Source: Clavaria fumosa (taxonomy: Eukaryota > Basidiomycota > Agaricomycetes > Agaricales > Clavariaceae). From it: DNA of 64,000 nt. How positions within the stretch are numbered: the first letter of the stretch is position 1; every line of letters begins with the position of its first letter. A program made the position numbers and the translations under genes. The stretch is from contig OX637799.1 in the NCBI GenBank assembly GCA_951802425.1, positions 248,001 through 312,000 on the forward strand. The letters run 5' to 3'. This document shows positions 1 through 11,281 of the stretch, piece by piece. The notes below the pieces were generated by a model, which was not told the origin of the DNA, did not search any database, and saw only the letters and a list, made by a program, of their open reading frames with translations.

Positions 1-67
1 GTCCTAGTTATTGAACAGAGGAGCAATAGTCCGATAATCAAGACAAAGAAACTTGAACACCCTCGAT

Positions 68-2502
68 TCACGTTGCTCGTGGGTCGACTGTTCCTTTCGG
101 ATGGGCAGGAGCTGATGAGGGAGGTGTGAAAAACCCAGCAACTGTGACGCCCATTGCCTCCACACCTGCGCCACTCGACTTGCTCGTTGTGCCTCGGCCC
201 ACAGTAATCGAGCCCCTCCTAGTACCACCCGAGCCAAATGGCCCAGCATTGTCGATGCTGATGATGGACCTAGCCTTCCTGACGGTGTGCCCACCAGCGC
301 CTGCGCTCTCACCGTGGTGGGGTCGCACACCTCCGGCGGCTGCCGGCGTCGGATCTCCAGAGGGGATCCTTCGATGCTTGATTTGGAGCGTCGAGCCGCT
401 ACTGCCGCCAGCGGCATTCATACCAATAGGCATTACGAGCATCGCATCGTCGATGTCCTCCTCTTCGTCGCCGTCGTGCTGGCGGAGAGGTAGCGCTTCG
501 CTCCGGTCGACTACCTCGTCGAACACCTCGTAGTATCGCTGTATGCATAGCTTAATAACCGCGCCGAGAGTCGTCTGGCCTTCAGTTGAGGAAGCCGGAA
601 GGGGCAGTGATTGGGGCTGGGTCTGGGATTGCAGGAATGGCGGGGTGGGGCCACCAGAGACAGAACACATGAAGACATCGCGCGTCGGGTTCGACGACGC
701 GACGAGATTGGGGCAGAGGACGACGGCTAGGTTGTGAGCATCCATGCGATTCGACTGTGAATGCAGAGTCATTTCATGCAGGAGATCTTAGAGGAGCGGA
801 TCACATAAGCGCATGTTGTATATTCGTTGAACTGACTTACGCAAGACGTGACTGAGGAGGATGTAAGCACATGGAGGCACCTCAGTTAGGATGCTCTCCC
901 GAATGTAGGTTATGCTTGACATATCGTTGGGGACATTTGTGATAGGAGGACATCGGCGTATCACAGAGTAAAGTTGTTCAGGGAAAAGAGGCGTCGGCAA
1001 GTCTCGCAGATATTTCTTGAGCAGAACGGCGGCTAGGTGTGCATCGCCAAACGTTTCCAGCGAGACTACGTGTCCTACAAATTAGAGAAATGAGTGTACT
1101 ACACAACCATAATCACGAGTCGGTTACCCCACCTCGATCGTAGGCATCCTTGGCTTGTTTGAGCAGGACAGAGTTGGGTGATCGCCGAAAGATGCCCTCC
1201 TCATCCATTCCTGTGCGCAACCCAGTCAAGATATGAAACTGGTCAGATGGGCGTCGCGCACATACCGGTCTCCCGAACATATTGGATGCAGTCTTTGACG
1301 ACTCTAGGCACGCCACCTTTCTCGCCGTTATAACCCATCAGGTCCTCCAGGGGGACGCCGAACACAGTCGAACGCGTTGGACTGGGTAGCGTAATCTGAT
1401 CTTCATATTTGAGGTTCTCTCTGTTACATTTAGGCCACGTCAATACATTTAATGGACCTGATCCACTGACTGGTAGACAGCGGGAGGTATGTCGATCTGA
1501 GTTATTGGCACTTGGTATGCCAGATCAGAAAGGGTGTTGATATGGGTCAATTTGCGGAAAAATTTCGGACTGCGAGTAACACGGTTAGACAAGTGTAGAG
1601 CGAAGAAGGATTAGTCGTGACCTAATGATAGCTCCAGCCAGGGAGAAAAGCACTGATGACAAACTCAGAAAGCGAATCAATGAAGAAAAGAGAGTGCACT
1701 TTTGGAGAAAAAGCTAGAATGCACGATGTACTACCGTGGCTTGAGTTGTGCAGAGGATTGAGAGTAGATAGACTAACCAGTTGCTTCAAATTCTTGCGGT
1801 ACTTGCGATTCAAGGAGCGGTATGCCTTCCAGATCCAGCTCCAAGCTGGCGTATGTCGCGAGCCGGCGGCGAAGTACACGACAGAGTAATCAGACTCCAC
1901 TGTGGATAACGCTCGGAGGACATGCTACGGTGGAATGTGGTACAGAACCACTCACCATAAAGGTTCAGATACGAGAGGATGCGGCTTTGGTGGATGTTGG
2001 TCGTCAGCTACAGTTATCAATCAAAGAAGGCTTACTAGAACGTACGACAGCAATAAATCATATGAGACCTCCCGAGGATCAGGTAAGGCAGAAGCATTGA
2101 ACACAACCCTACAGCGGCGCATGGTCATGGAAACCGTCAGTTCATCATTGCCGGTGCCACCCACATCGGCCTAGTCCTACCGAAAAATACAAAGTTACAA
2201 GAGTGGAAGGCCAGGCTCGGGGATGATAGGATGGCGACGCACTCAAAATCTACACCCGCTTGAAAAATCATCTTTCCTATGACGTCTTGCACGCGGTCTA
2301 GCATTTGTTGTTCTTCGTCGACGGTGGTGGCACCGTCATCATTCGCCTGTTTCTTGCCGCGTTGCGCAACATTATTAAACTTGCGCCACCGAGTGGGCAG
2401 CGACGGCGACTTTGGGCCACTGCTGGTCGACGAACTGGGAGACGACGAAGCCAAGGAAAGTGTGGCCAGCCGTTGTTTGAGGTTGAGCGCACGAGGAGGC
2501 AT
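68..2502 (-). CDS. CRAL-TRIO plus RhoGAP domain protein (Rho GTPase-activating protein)
   Basis: Multi-exon gene read on the minus strand. The N-terminal half has a Ser/Pro-rich leader and then a divergent CRAL-TRIO (Sec14-like) region. This is recognised from GKMIFQAGVDFE near 2300 and from YFAAGSRHTPAWSWIWKAYR followed by SLNRKYRKNLKQL near 1780-1880. A RhoGAP domain follows: TVFGVPLEDLMG near 1350, the arginine-finger segment MDEEGIFRRSP near 1180-1210, and MDAHNLAVVLCPNLV near 700-745. The order matches p50RhoGAP/ARHGAP1-type proteins, which accelerate GTP hydrolysis by Rho/Cdc42 at membranes. The C-terminal ~170 residues are low-complexity and end at a TGA at 68-70. The start is uncertain. 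ATG 2502 is the first in-frame ATG, but the frame is open and protein-like upstream to about 2580, so a short 5' exon is likely. Confidence 0.85.
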
Positions 2503-2818
2503 TGGTGTCGGTGATGCCAAAGGCGCGTGGGCAATCAAGTCTTCCCACCCTTCGCAGGGTCGTACGCCATTGCACTTCACAATACTACGGATACATCAGA
2601 AAACTAAGAATACCCAAGGCTATCAAAAATCCCTGTTGGCCGTTCTGGGCTAGAGCGAAGCGGGAGGGGCGCTGCTCAAGTCAGTTATCACAGTTATTGA
2701 GATGGCTGAAAACTACGGAAGATCACCCTTAAATGAATTAGGATGAACTCTTGAAATACATACCTAAATTTCTTGAAGTCCACCGAAGGGAATAGCAATA
2801 AAGGAATGCCTGCACTCC

Positions 2819-4283
2819 TTAATGTAGAAACGTAGACTGAAGCTTCTCCATCAAAATGGCCCATTCCACGACGGTGATGCCCAGTCTAAGAGCCTCATCC
2901 TTGAAATCCCTATCCCGCGTCTCCTCGTTCAGGCGAGCCAGCGCTAGCAAGCGCTCCTCTTTTCGTACTCCGAGCGATTCCAAGATGGGGAAGAGATGAA
3001 GGAGAGGCGGCTCGCAAGACGCAAGAAACCGCGCCAGCGAAAGCGAAGGTGGCGACTCGGATGCAGTTTTAATGCTTTGGGCTCGAAAGCTTTCGGTGCG
3101 TTGATAATTATTCGGATTGCCAGCGTCTGTCCCTGACGTTCGGATCTACGCCAGATATAGTAGATGGATCACTGTCTTGAGTACATACATTCGCGTTGGG
3201 TCGACTCACCTCACTTAGTGAGAGCCGGGGGTCGTGGCCAGACCCTCCCGCTTTCCCTTTACGAGCTACAGAAGTCTCGCTGCCGTCGTCTGACACCTTT
3301 CCTCGATCTTTGAGCCGCAATGATTCTTTGACTCTATTTTGCCGAGACGCGGTGGTTTCTCTCCACAATGTGACAGTTTTCACGGGTCCATCCTCAAGCA
3401 CACGATGCTGGACCAATTTGATTTCCCCATCCTCGGTGTCAGCATGTGGGTTGATAACTATGCCCGAGCTCGCGAGTAATGTGGACTCTCTATCGGGTTG
3501 TACCCTCCCCATCTCATCGGTGTAGGTGCCGTACGGTTGTACCCATTCGCTCATGTATTGGTCCAAATCGCGAGCATTCGATTTATCCTGGTAATCCATA
3601 AATCTGAACTGCGTTTATAAGCGATTAAAAATGGCGCGCGACGCACTAGCTCTGGGCCGCGTCTGCTATGCACAGGTGTGAGCCGCTTCGATGTGTCGTG
3701 GGCGTGCTTTCGCCGAATAGTTTTGGAGGGCGCAACAGAATTCTCGTCAGATGTGCCAATGTACTCAGACATGACATCAAAATCCTCATCCAGCGACGTC
3801 GACGTGATCTTGGAATAACGGCGGTGTTCTATCTCGCTCGCAACGCACGAAGTTGGGAAGGAGACAGATTCTACATGATAAGTATCGTCCAGCGTAATGT
3901 TACCTGGGTGCGGGCCAAACGAGCCCTCCGTGTTCCAAGGGTTGCGCGCGGTCCTGGGCGTGGATGTGGCGGCAAAGTTGTTTGAGAGCGCGAGTGGACG
4001 GTGACGAACGGGAGGGGCACTTGACGTCAATGGATCTTCGATATCGGTACGCTGGCTGGCGACACTGAGGGAAGACCCCGTCGCCCGGTCAAAATCGTCG
4101 TTGAGCGCGACGGAAGTGGGCCGCGAATATGGGCGTAGAGCAAGGGTCTTGCCAGGGCTGTTGCGGACGACGAACAGGCTGCTTTCCGTAAGAGGAAGAT
4201 CAGAACGAGAGTGTTCTGGCCGGGTTAAGTAGCCTGTATTGTACGATGGTCTGGTTGTTCAGCTCACTATTCGTGTCGTCCAT
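2819..4283 (-). CDS. conserved-looking protein of unknown function
   Basis: A spliced gene I do not recognise. The long exon (about 3610-4250) is Ser/Thr/Arg-rich and probably disordered. A second exon (about 3200-3605) carries an acidic and charged segment including DQYMSEWVQPYGTYTDEMGR, and a Ser/Arg-rich stretch follows. The last exon (about 2819-3085) has a compact helical segment: LARFLASCEPPLLHLFPILE, then GVRKEERLLALARLNEE, ending in LMEKLQSTFLH before a TAA at 2819-2821. That C-terminal block looks like the one folded part of the protein. ATG 4283 is a tentative start, because joining it to the long open frame needs an unusually short intron of about 37 bases. Function is unknown. Confidence 0.6.
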
Positions 4284-4934
4284 CTTTGACTCCCTAGTCG
4301 GACAAAAATAAGCGAGTTGCGCAGGCACGCCACGACCTTTCCGCACCTAATAGAGACACGGTTTCTGCGAGAGCGCCAGCGTCAACGCCGTAATTGGGGG
4401 TTTCACAACACGTGTCCGAGTCTAGCTAGGGTCGACACCTACGGCTAGAACGGCGAGCCAAGAATAGAGGGAAACATGCCCGTCGACCGAGGCCTGTGTC
4501 AACGCTGCGCACGACGAGTTTGACAGCGCGTTTACTGTAGAGCTTGACGTCGACCTCGCCTGCAAAATCTGCCTCGAATTCAGGCTTCGCAAATGTGTCA
4601 AGATACGGACGGCGACCAGCATTACTGCAATCGCGACGACGGCTCATAGCAGGTGCGATGATGCTGTGTACAACCCATCCGTATTTTCCAGAACTGGGTT
4701 TGCTGCACAAGGCGTTCGTGGCCACCACAACGCCTGAGCAAGCCGGTGATCCCTTTGCCTGGGCTGTAACCATCAATTACGACTCTGCTTTCCTGATCCA
4801 TCAACCTCGATAATCACGTTTCGTCGGGTTTTCTGACCGCCCGACCTCTGTTCTTAACCGATACGGAGAATCCGGGAAATACAAAACAGCTGCAGGGATA
4901 TTTCGACCCTTTTTGGTCGCATGCTCTTGAGGCC
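4284..4934. other. intergenic region without a supported gene
   Basis: This lies between the start of the minus-strand unknown gene and the plus-strand ligase. Open frames here are short and start mostly at non-ATG codons. None shows a domain or a convincing splice partner. It probably holds the two divergent promoters. Confidence 0.5.
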
Positions 4935-4941
4935 TATAAAT
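4935..4941 (+). promoter_or_regulatory. TATA box of the AMP-dependent ligase gene
   Basis: TATAAAT lies 47 bases before the ATG at 4982, a typical distance for a short fungal 5' leader. Confidence 0.5.
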
Positions 4942-4981
4942 TTAACTGATTCAGTGTCCTTCCCAGCGAAGTCTCTCCGCC

Positions 4982-7208
4982 ATGTATATCACATCGAAAT
5001 ACCCAGATATTCCTCCGTATCAAGAGGCGAATATCCACCACTTCCTTCTCAATCGTCCTGATCAGACAAGCTGGGACGACCACATAGTCCTTGTCGATGT
5101 GATCACCAATCGCGAAGTGTCCTTTCCCCAATTTCGGAGACGCGTCTACAATGGAATGTCTGCTCTGGCGCTGCCTACCTCACTCGGAGGCTTAGGATTT
5201 CGCATTGGCCAAAACGAAATAGTAGGAATCATGAGCGAGAACTCAATAGTGAGCCTTTTTCGTTTTTATTGTGGACAGCCAGTTTCATCTTCCCAGGGAT
5301 ACATAGGGCTCGTTCATTCTCTTTTGGCTCTCACGATCCCCTTCGTTTCCTTCGCGCCGTACTCAACCGCGTTCGAGCTAGAACACGCTGTACGCTTGAC
5401 CAAGATCACTAGACTATTTGTGTCTCCGCCGTTGCTTCCCCTCGCTCTTCGTATCTGCATAAAATGTGGTCTTCCAGACGCCAACATATACACTATGAGT
5501 GGCTCTGTCGACGGGCGATTGAGCCTCGAGGCGTTGCTGGATTCTGCGCGCACCCTCCCTCCAGTAGAAATCAAGCCAGCGAAGAGAGATACTCTCGCGT
5601 ACCTGATATTATCCAGTGGTACTACGGGACCCTCCAAAGGTTAATTTTGATTCTATTGTGTGTAGTACTGTGTTCGCAACGTGATGGCAGCCGTCATGAT
5701 CTCCCATGATAACCTGGTATTCACGGTCAAGCAAATACAGGTTGTTTTCAGTCATGTAAGTAGATTGATTCAAATTTCCATAGCATCATTCATCGATACG
5801 CTGGTAGTCTCCGACTCCGAGCTCAACACCAACCCGAGTAGTCAATCTTGGATTCCTCCCGCTTCATCATACGTATGGATTGCAAGCATACTGCATTCGG
5901 CACTTTCTCATGCGAGCAACACTGACCGTAGTCCCCGGGTGGGACACTGATCTTGCACTCAAGACCATAGCCCAGTATATACTTGCTTCTGACTCCACTC
6001 TTTCTGAACCTCATCTTCGATGATTTAGGCGGCGTGTGACCACAATTAACCTGATTCCGTCGTTGATGCATCAGCTTGTCCACCACCCGAAGATATCCGA
6101 GGCGGATTTAAGCTCCTTGGATTTCGTGACCAGCGGAGCGTCATACTTACCTCCGGATCTTGAAAAGAAATTTGCCGCGCTTGGGTCGAAAGAGAGAAGA
6201 TTTGTCAATGGTCAAATAACCGCGTTCTGCTTTGTTTACATGAGTCAGACTAACTGGTGTTTCAGGCTATGGGATGTCAGAGCTGGTCTGTTCTTCTCTC
6301 GTTATTCCCTTCGTTCATCACCTCACAGGAACGGTGCTACCGTTAGACGCTTTCAGCAATATCGACCCCGCCTCCTGGGCTCTTCGGGGGTGATCCCGCC
6401 ATGGTACCGCATGGAAGCAGCGGTATACTTGTGCCGGGTGTCGAAGCGCGCATCTTGCGCGAAGACGGTTCCGAGGCCGATGTGAACGAGATTGGTGAGC
6501 TCTGGCTCCGAGGCCGGAACGTTGCGCTAGGGTACTGGAACAACGAGGAAGCTAACAAGAAGACGTTCGTCCGCGGTTGGTTGCGCACTGGTGACCGCTT
6601 TCGGGCGGACAAGAATGGGTGGTTCTTGTGCGGTGATTCGTCTCAATAGATTGACCGTTATCTGACCATGGCTTGTCCTGTTGTCAGCTTCGAGGATCGA
6701 GCGAAGGTAAGCAACGGCGTTCTTCCCATGTTGCGTCGGTGTTCTGATTTACTGACGCTGCGATACCACTTAGGACACGCTTAAGGTATCCGGGATGCAG
6801 GTGTCACCTCTGGAGATCGAGAGGCTCCTCCTTGCTCACCCAAAGAAGTATGTCGCTGACGCGTCAGTTGCGGGTGTCCGTGGCGGACGCACCTCCGATG
6901 AGCTGAACCCCCGCGCTTGGATCGTCTTGAGCGCGGAAGGAAAGGCAGTCAGTCCCCAAAAGGTCGTAGCTGAGCTGCAGGCGTGGACGCAGGCGAACCT
7001 AAGCAAGTACAAGTGGCTGCGGGGAGGTATCGAGATTATCGACGAGGTAAGGCCCTCCTCACCCCCCCTTTTATTTCTTGGTGTCATTGGGGTGGGGTTG
7101 CACGCTAAATTACTGTTATGCAAGATACCCAAGTCCCCGGTGGGAAAAGTATTGAGGCGCGTTCTGCAAGATCGATATCACGCCGCTTTGCCTAAGGGGA
7201 GGCTTTGA
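4982..7208 (+). CDS. AMP-dependent acyl/aryl-CoA ligase, 4-coumarate-CoA ligase-like
   Basis: Adenylate-forming enzyme of the ANL superfamily, expected to activate a carboxylic acid as acyl-AMP and transfer it to CoA. The AMP-binding P-loop LILSSGTTGPSK is at 5606-5640 and continues across an intron into AVMISHDNL. Then come TSGASYLPPDL (near 6130-6160), the aromatic motif GYGMSE at an exon start near 6267, GELWLRGRNVALGYWN and WLRTGDRFRADKNG (6500-6620). The hinge EDRAKDTLKVSG is rebuilt across an intron near 6700-6790. The C-terminal catalytic lysine sits in SPVGKVLRR near 7140-7160. Its order of motifs is complete. The P-loop reads SKAVMISH where SKGVM is usual. The acid substrate cannot be told from sequence. 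The next gene starts 217 bases downstream. Confidence 0.88.
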
Positions 7209-7425
7209 GCCTGTACTGTAGTTGCATTGTGTACCACCTCCATGGAATCGGTAGAATACCCTTGGAGTGACTACTCGACCTGCACAATAATTTACTTGAT
7301 TCGACCACGTGAATTTTACTACTTCCGTTGCAACTTAGTAGTAAAAGTCTTCTCTCAACATGGAGCTGTCTCGACCGTCTGAAACATTTGACTACGCCTC
7401 CGTCTTGGTATAGACTCAAACGCAA

Positions 7426-10174
7426 ATGTCAACCGTCGTTCGCACGCTGTTCTCACGCAGAGCCTTGGCAGCCGCTGTGGGGGGTACAGGGCTTGCCCTC
7501 GGAGGGACGTACTGGTATCTCAATTCGGGTCCCGCGTACCCGCTCTCAACCAAGCAGACGCGCCGCCCGCCCTCCCCTTGGACGCCCCCATCGCGGGATG
7601 AGATGCTTAATGCACTTAGAGCAGCGTCGCTCACGCAGAACGACCCCTATGGGGACGCCGAGTTTGACCTGCTGATCGTGGGCGGGGGTGCGACTGGCGC
7701 AGGCGTCGCCGTCGATGCGGCGAGCAGAGGCTTGAAGGTAGCCCTGGTGGAACGAGATGACTTCGCCTCAGGTGGGGGACGACGGGACATGCTCTCTCGG
7801 CTCAGGGAACTGATCCATTTATTTTTTCTTCAGGGACTTCGTCGAAGGCTACCAAGCTTGTACATGGTGGCGTTCGGTACCTTCAGAAGGCAGTGATGGA
7901 GCTCGACTACGAGCAGTTCAAACTCGTCCGCGAGGCTCTACATGAACGCCGCAACTTCCTGCACAATGCTCCCTATTTATCGCACATGCTTCCGATCATG
8001 CTGCCAATTTACAAGTAGGCACTTCACTTCGGTGCCGCACGTCAGCTCAAGTGATTACGCTAGATATTGGCAGGTTCCATACTATTGGGTGGGATGCAAG
8101 CTGTATGACGTCCTCGCGGGTAAGGAGAATATGGAGACCTCGTATTTGATGAGCAAGGGCAAGGCTCTAGAGACGTTCCCTATGTTGAAGAGCGATGGGC
8201 TGGTTGGCGCTTTGGTCTATTATGACGGTGCAAATTGCGCTACCTTCTCAATCCCCAGTCTCCCAACTTACGAGGCGTAATAGGGCTGCACAACGACTCA
8301 CGGATGAACGTGGCGCTTATCATGACCGCGGTGAAGCTGGGCGCGGTAGTTGCCAATTATTGCGAACTTACGTCGCTTCGGAAACACCCAACCTCCGGCA
8401 AGTTGATCGGAGCACGCGTCCGGGACAATCTGACAGGCGAAGAATGGGATGTCCACGCCAAGGTACCCCTGTTTTGTCTTCCCTCCCTATAGAACGGCCC
8501 AGACCTCACAGAGTGGATGCCACAGGGCATCATCAATGCGACAGGGCCGTTCACAGACGCGCTGCTGAGCCTCGACAACCCGGCGCACAGGCCGATCGTG
8601 CAGCCGTCGTCTGGCACACACATCACGCTGCCCAACTATTACTCGCCACGGACAATGGGGCTCATCGACCCGTCCACGTCGGACGGGCGCGTCATCTTCT
8701 TCCTCCCGTGGCAGGGGAACACAATCGCGGGGACGACGGACATAGCGGCGGAGGTGACGAGCACGCCGCGCGCGCAGGAGGAGGAGATCAGGTGGCTACT
8801 AGAGGAGGTGCGGCGCTACCTCGCTCCAGACATCAAGGTGCGCCGCGGAGACGTGCTCAGCGCATGGAGCGGACTGCGACCGCTCGTGCGCAACCCCAAC
8901 GCAGCGAGTACGGAAGGGCTCGTGCGCAACCACATGATCCACGTGTCGGACTCAGGACTACTGACGATTGCTGGTGGAAAGTGGACAACGTACAGAGCCA
9001 TGGCGCAGGAGACGGTTGACGAGGCGGTCAGGGTGTTTGAGCTGGAGGACGAGGTGAAGAGCGGTTGTGTCACGGAGAAGCTTAGACTGGTTGGGAGTGA
9101 CGGATGGAGTCGGAATATGTTCATCGGGCTGATACAGAGAGTAAGGGGTCTTCTTTGAAGTTTTTGGCGTGTGACGTGTGCTGAATTTTGTGTGGGGCTT
9201 TAGTTTGGATTGGAGACTGACGTGGCAAAACATCTCTCGGACAGCTATGGCGATCGGGCATGGGCCGTATGTTCCTTTGCTCAGCCGACGGGCAGCAAAT
9301 GGCCATTGCATGGGATTCGTCTTTCGTCCCAATACCCCTGTACGTTTTCGCGTCCTTTGCACAAACAGGCAAGCTGGAAGATGGGATCACAGACATCGAA
9401 GCAGAGGTGATCTACGCCGTGCGAAATGAGTACGCGCAAACAGCGGTTGACGTGCTCTCGCGGCGCACGCGGCTGTCGTTCCTCAATGCGCAAGCGGCGC
9501 TCGACGTTCTCCCGCGTGTGGTCGACCTCATGGCAGCTGAGCTCGGGTGGGACGTGGCAAGGAAGCGGCGCGAGGTCGCAAACGGGGTGGAGTTCCTGGG
9601 GACGATGGGACTCGCGCCGGGCGCTGCGGCTGCGGAGACGCCTCTTGGCGAGCACATGGCGTTGAGGAGCGCGTGGGAGCGCATGGGCGGCGTGTTGTGG
9701 GGAGTTGGAAGGCGTGCGAATTCCGTGGACGAGGCGGGCGGGGCGAGCGTGGCGAAGGCGTATGCTGCGTATGGGCGGGCGCAGTTCGAGACTGGGGAGT
9801 TAGACGCCCTGCAAGAGGCGTTTGAGAAGCGTGCGAAGAGAGTGGTGGTACAAGCAGAGGAGGGGGAGGGGGAGATGATGGCATCCAAGTCGGAGCTGGC
9901 TACGGCGCTGCAGGAGATGCCAGCGTACGAGGGCATCTCGCCGCGCGACTACGAGTACGTGCTTGACGAAGCGGGGTTTCAGGGCCGGGAAGAGCTCAAT
10001 TTCGATGAATTTTTAGAGGTGTGTGTTTCCCTCTTGGTTTGCGAGTTAGACTGCGGTGCTGATTATCTGCAGATTTGCGCTGGCTTGAAAGAAGTGTCAT
10101 TGCCTCCGGTCGATAGCACAGATGCATTTGAGCGGAAGAGGATCCCGGTCGAGAAGAGCGGCGGTGGAGTGTAG
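7426..10174 (+). CDS. GUT2: FAD-dependent glycerol-3-phosphate dehydrogenase, mitochondrial
   Basis: Oxidises glycerol-3-phosphate to dihydroxyacetone phosphate at the outer face of the inner mitochondrial membrane and passes electrons to ubiquinone. The N-terminus has a basic presequence and a hydrophobic stretch ([20 protein letters not shown]). The FAD-binding dinucleotide motif [20 protein letters not shown] is at 7665-7727, then ERDDFASG, spliced to [18 protein letters not shown] (7833-7892). [16 protein letters not shown] follows at 8289-8335, then INATGPF and [15 protein letters not shown] (8697-8740). [15 protein letters not shown] is near 8966-9010. After the intron at about 9340-9387 the frame resumes with [27 protein letters not shown]. 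The C-terminus has the EF-hand-like pair of the eukaryotic enzyme ([24 protein letters not shown]). All family blocks are present. ATG 7426 is the first plausible start. Confidence 0.95.
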
Positions 10175-10994
10175 TTTTGTATTTATGCGCGGGCTAACCA
10201 CGTGACCGTTCCTGCGTTTGGATGCATTGACTCATTTCCGTCCCCCTCTTCCAAATTTACGCGCGCCTTAGCCTCACCGGTGTTCTTCATCGGAGCGGCT
10301 GACCTGCTTGAGTATCGGTCTCCCACTGGTGACTGCAAAGCAACGACTTCTGTGATAGTGGCAAGGCACGTTCCAATCCTAGGGCGGCTCTGTCGTGTAT
10401 CGTGCCGTGTGCCCAAACTGCGCAACACGTTGGTCGTCGCAGGTATCGCGACCCCTGAAGGAAAGAAGCCAGCTTCTCTCGGTGACCAAAACGCTTCTGC
10501 ACTCTTGGCCTGTACTGCCGAGCGCCCACTTGAGATGGTGGCTCAACTGTCGACTGCGCCGATATGCCGGGATACGGGTGCTTTTGCTCTTGGGTTTGAT
10601 GCCTGCGTAATTGACGTGCCGAGTTTGCCCTCGTCGTCAGGTCCAACTGGATGTTCATTGGAGCTGACTACATTCACTGCGGGCGGTGCTACGGATTGCC
10701 CTTGCGCGCTGAGCCTTTTTCCTAGTTGGTACAATGGGGATGGTAGCGGTCTCTGTTCAAATCCCAGATTGGTCTAATGTGATAGTCGTGGAGATGTAAA
10801 TTGCTGTTAAGGTGGGTTCTTCTACAGGGAAAGACACAGCTCAAGCGCTCAGATTTTTTTTGTTTGTTCGCGTGCAGACATCACATGCTGTGCTGCGGCC
10901 CAGTGCCACGTCGATGTCCACTCCCACACGGACAACGTTGGACAGGATTTCGGGCAAGGCTGTTCACTGACGTGTCTGCGGTGCCGGTGAGCTG
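10175..10994. other. intergenic region upstream of the bZIP gene
   Basis: No supported gene. An open frame at 10202-10777 lacks an ATG start and any domain. One perfect GCN4/AP-1 heptamer (TGACTCA) lies at 10228-10234. Confidence 0.5.
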
Positions 10995-11001
10995 TGACTC
11001 A
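10995..11001. promoter_or_regulatory. GCN4/AP-1 binding site (TGACTCA)
   Basis: A perfect match to the bZIP GCN4 heptamer, 52 bases upstream of a TATAAAG. It directly precedes a minimal start-stop codon pair (ATG TGA at 11003-11008). It suggests autoregulation of the downstream GCN4-like gene. Confidence 0.55.
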
Positions 11002-11052
11002 GATGTGACGATGAGCGCTTCTGAGTTTGAAATCGTCGGTCGCCGAAACAGT

Positions 11053-11059
11053 TATAAAG
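11053..11059 (+). promoter_or_regulatory. TATA box of the bZIP gene
   Basis: TATAAAG lies 229 bases before the ATG at 11282. If it is used, transcription starts near 11085-11090 and the leader contains no ATG. Confidence 0.45.
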
Positions 11060-11185
11060 CAGAGCAATCGAGTCACTTTCGTTTTCCCAGTCCAGTGGCA
11101 CTCCTTAACCACCAACCACTACAATCCTTTCCGCAGGCCGTCCTTGTAACCCGTGTTCAAGGACTAGCACAACAACACCACCCTG

Positions 11186-11192
11186 TGAGTCA
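11186..11192. promoter_or_regulatory. second GCN4/AP-1 site (TGAGTCA) in the leader
   Basis: A perfect TGAGTCA heptamer 90 bases before the start codon. The overlapping GTGAGT could instead be an intron donor in the 5' leader. Confidence 0.4.
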
Positions 11193-11281
11193 CATTCCCA
11201 AAATCCATTTCAATTCGTCTTGCTCTGTCCGTGCGCCCGCATCGCCCTCCTCCACTCCACCCCCGTAAGGCACAAATAACA

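Noticed and set aside
4426..4813. Overlapping frames upstream of the CoA ligase
   Set aside because: Both strands are open with no domain, typical of chance open frames in GC-balanced fungal DNA.
9412..9936. Long Ala/Ser-rich minus-strand frame opposite GUT2
   Set aside because: Antisense shadow of the well-supported GUT2 coding exon.
10202..10777. 191-codon frame between GUT2 and the bZIP gene
   Set aside because: No ATG start at the frame opening, no domain and no splice partner; probably chance.
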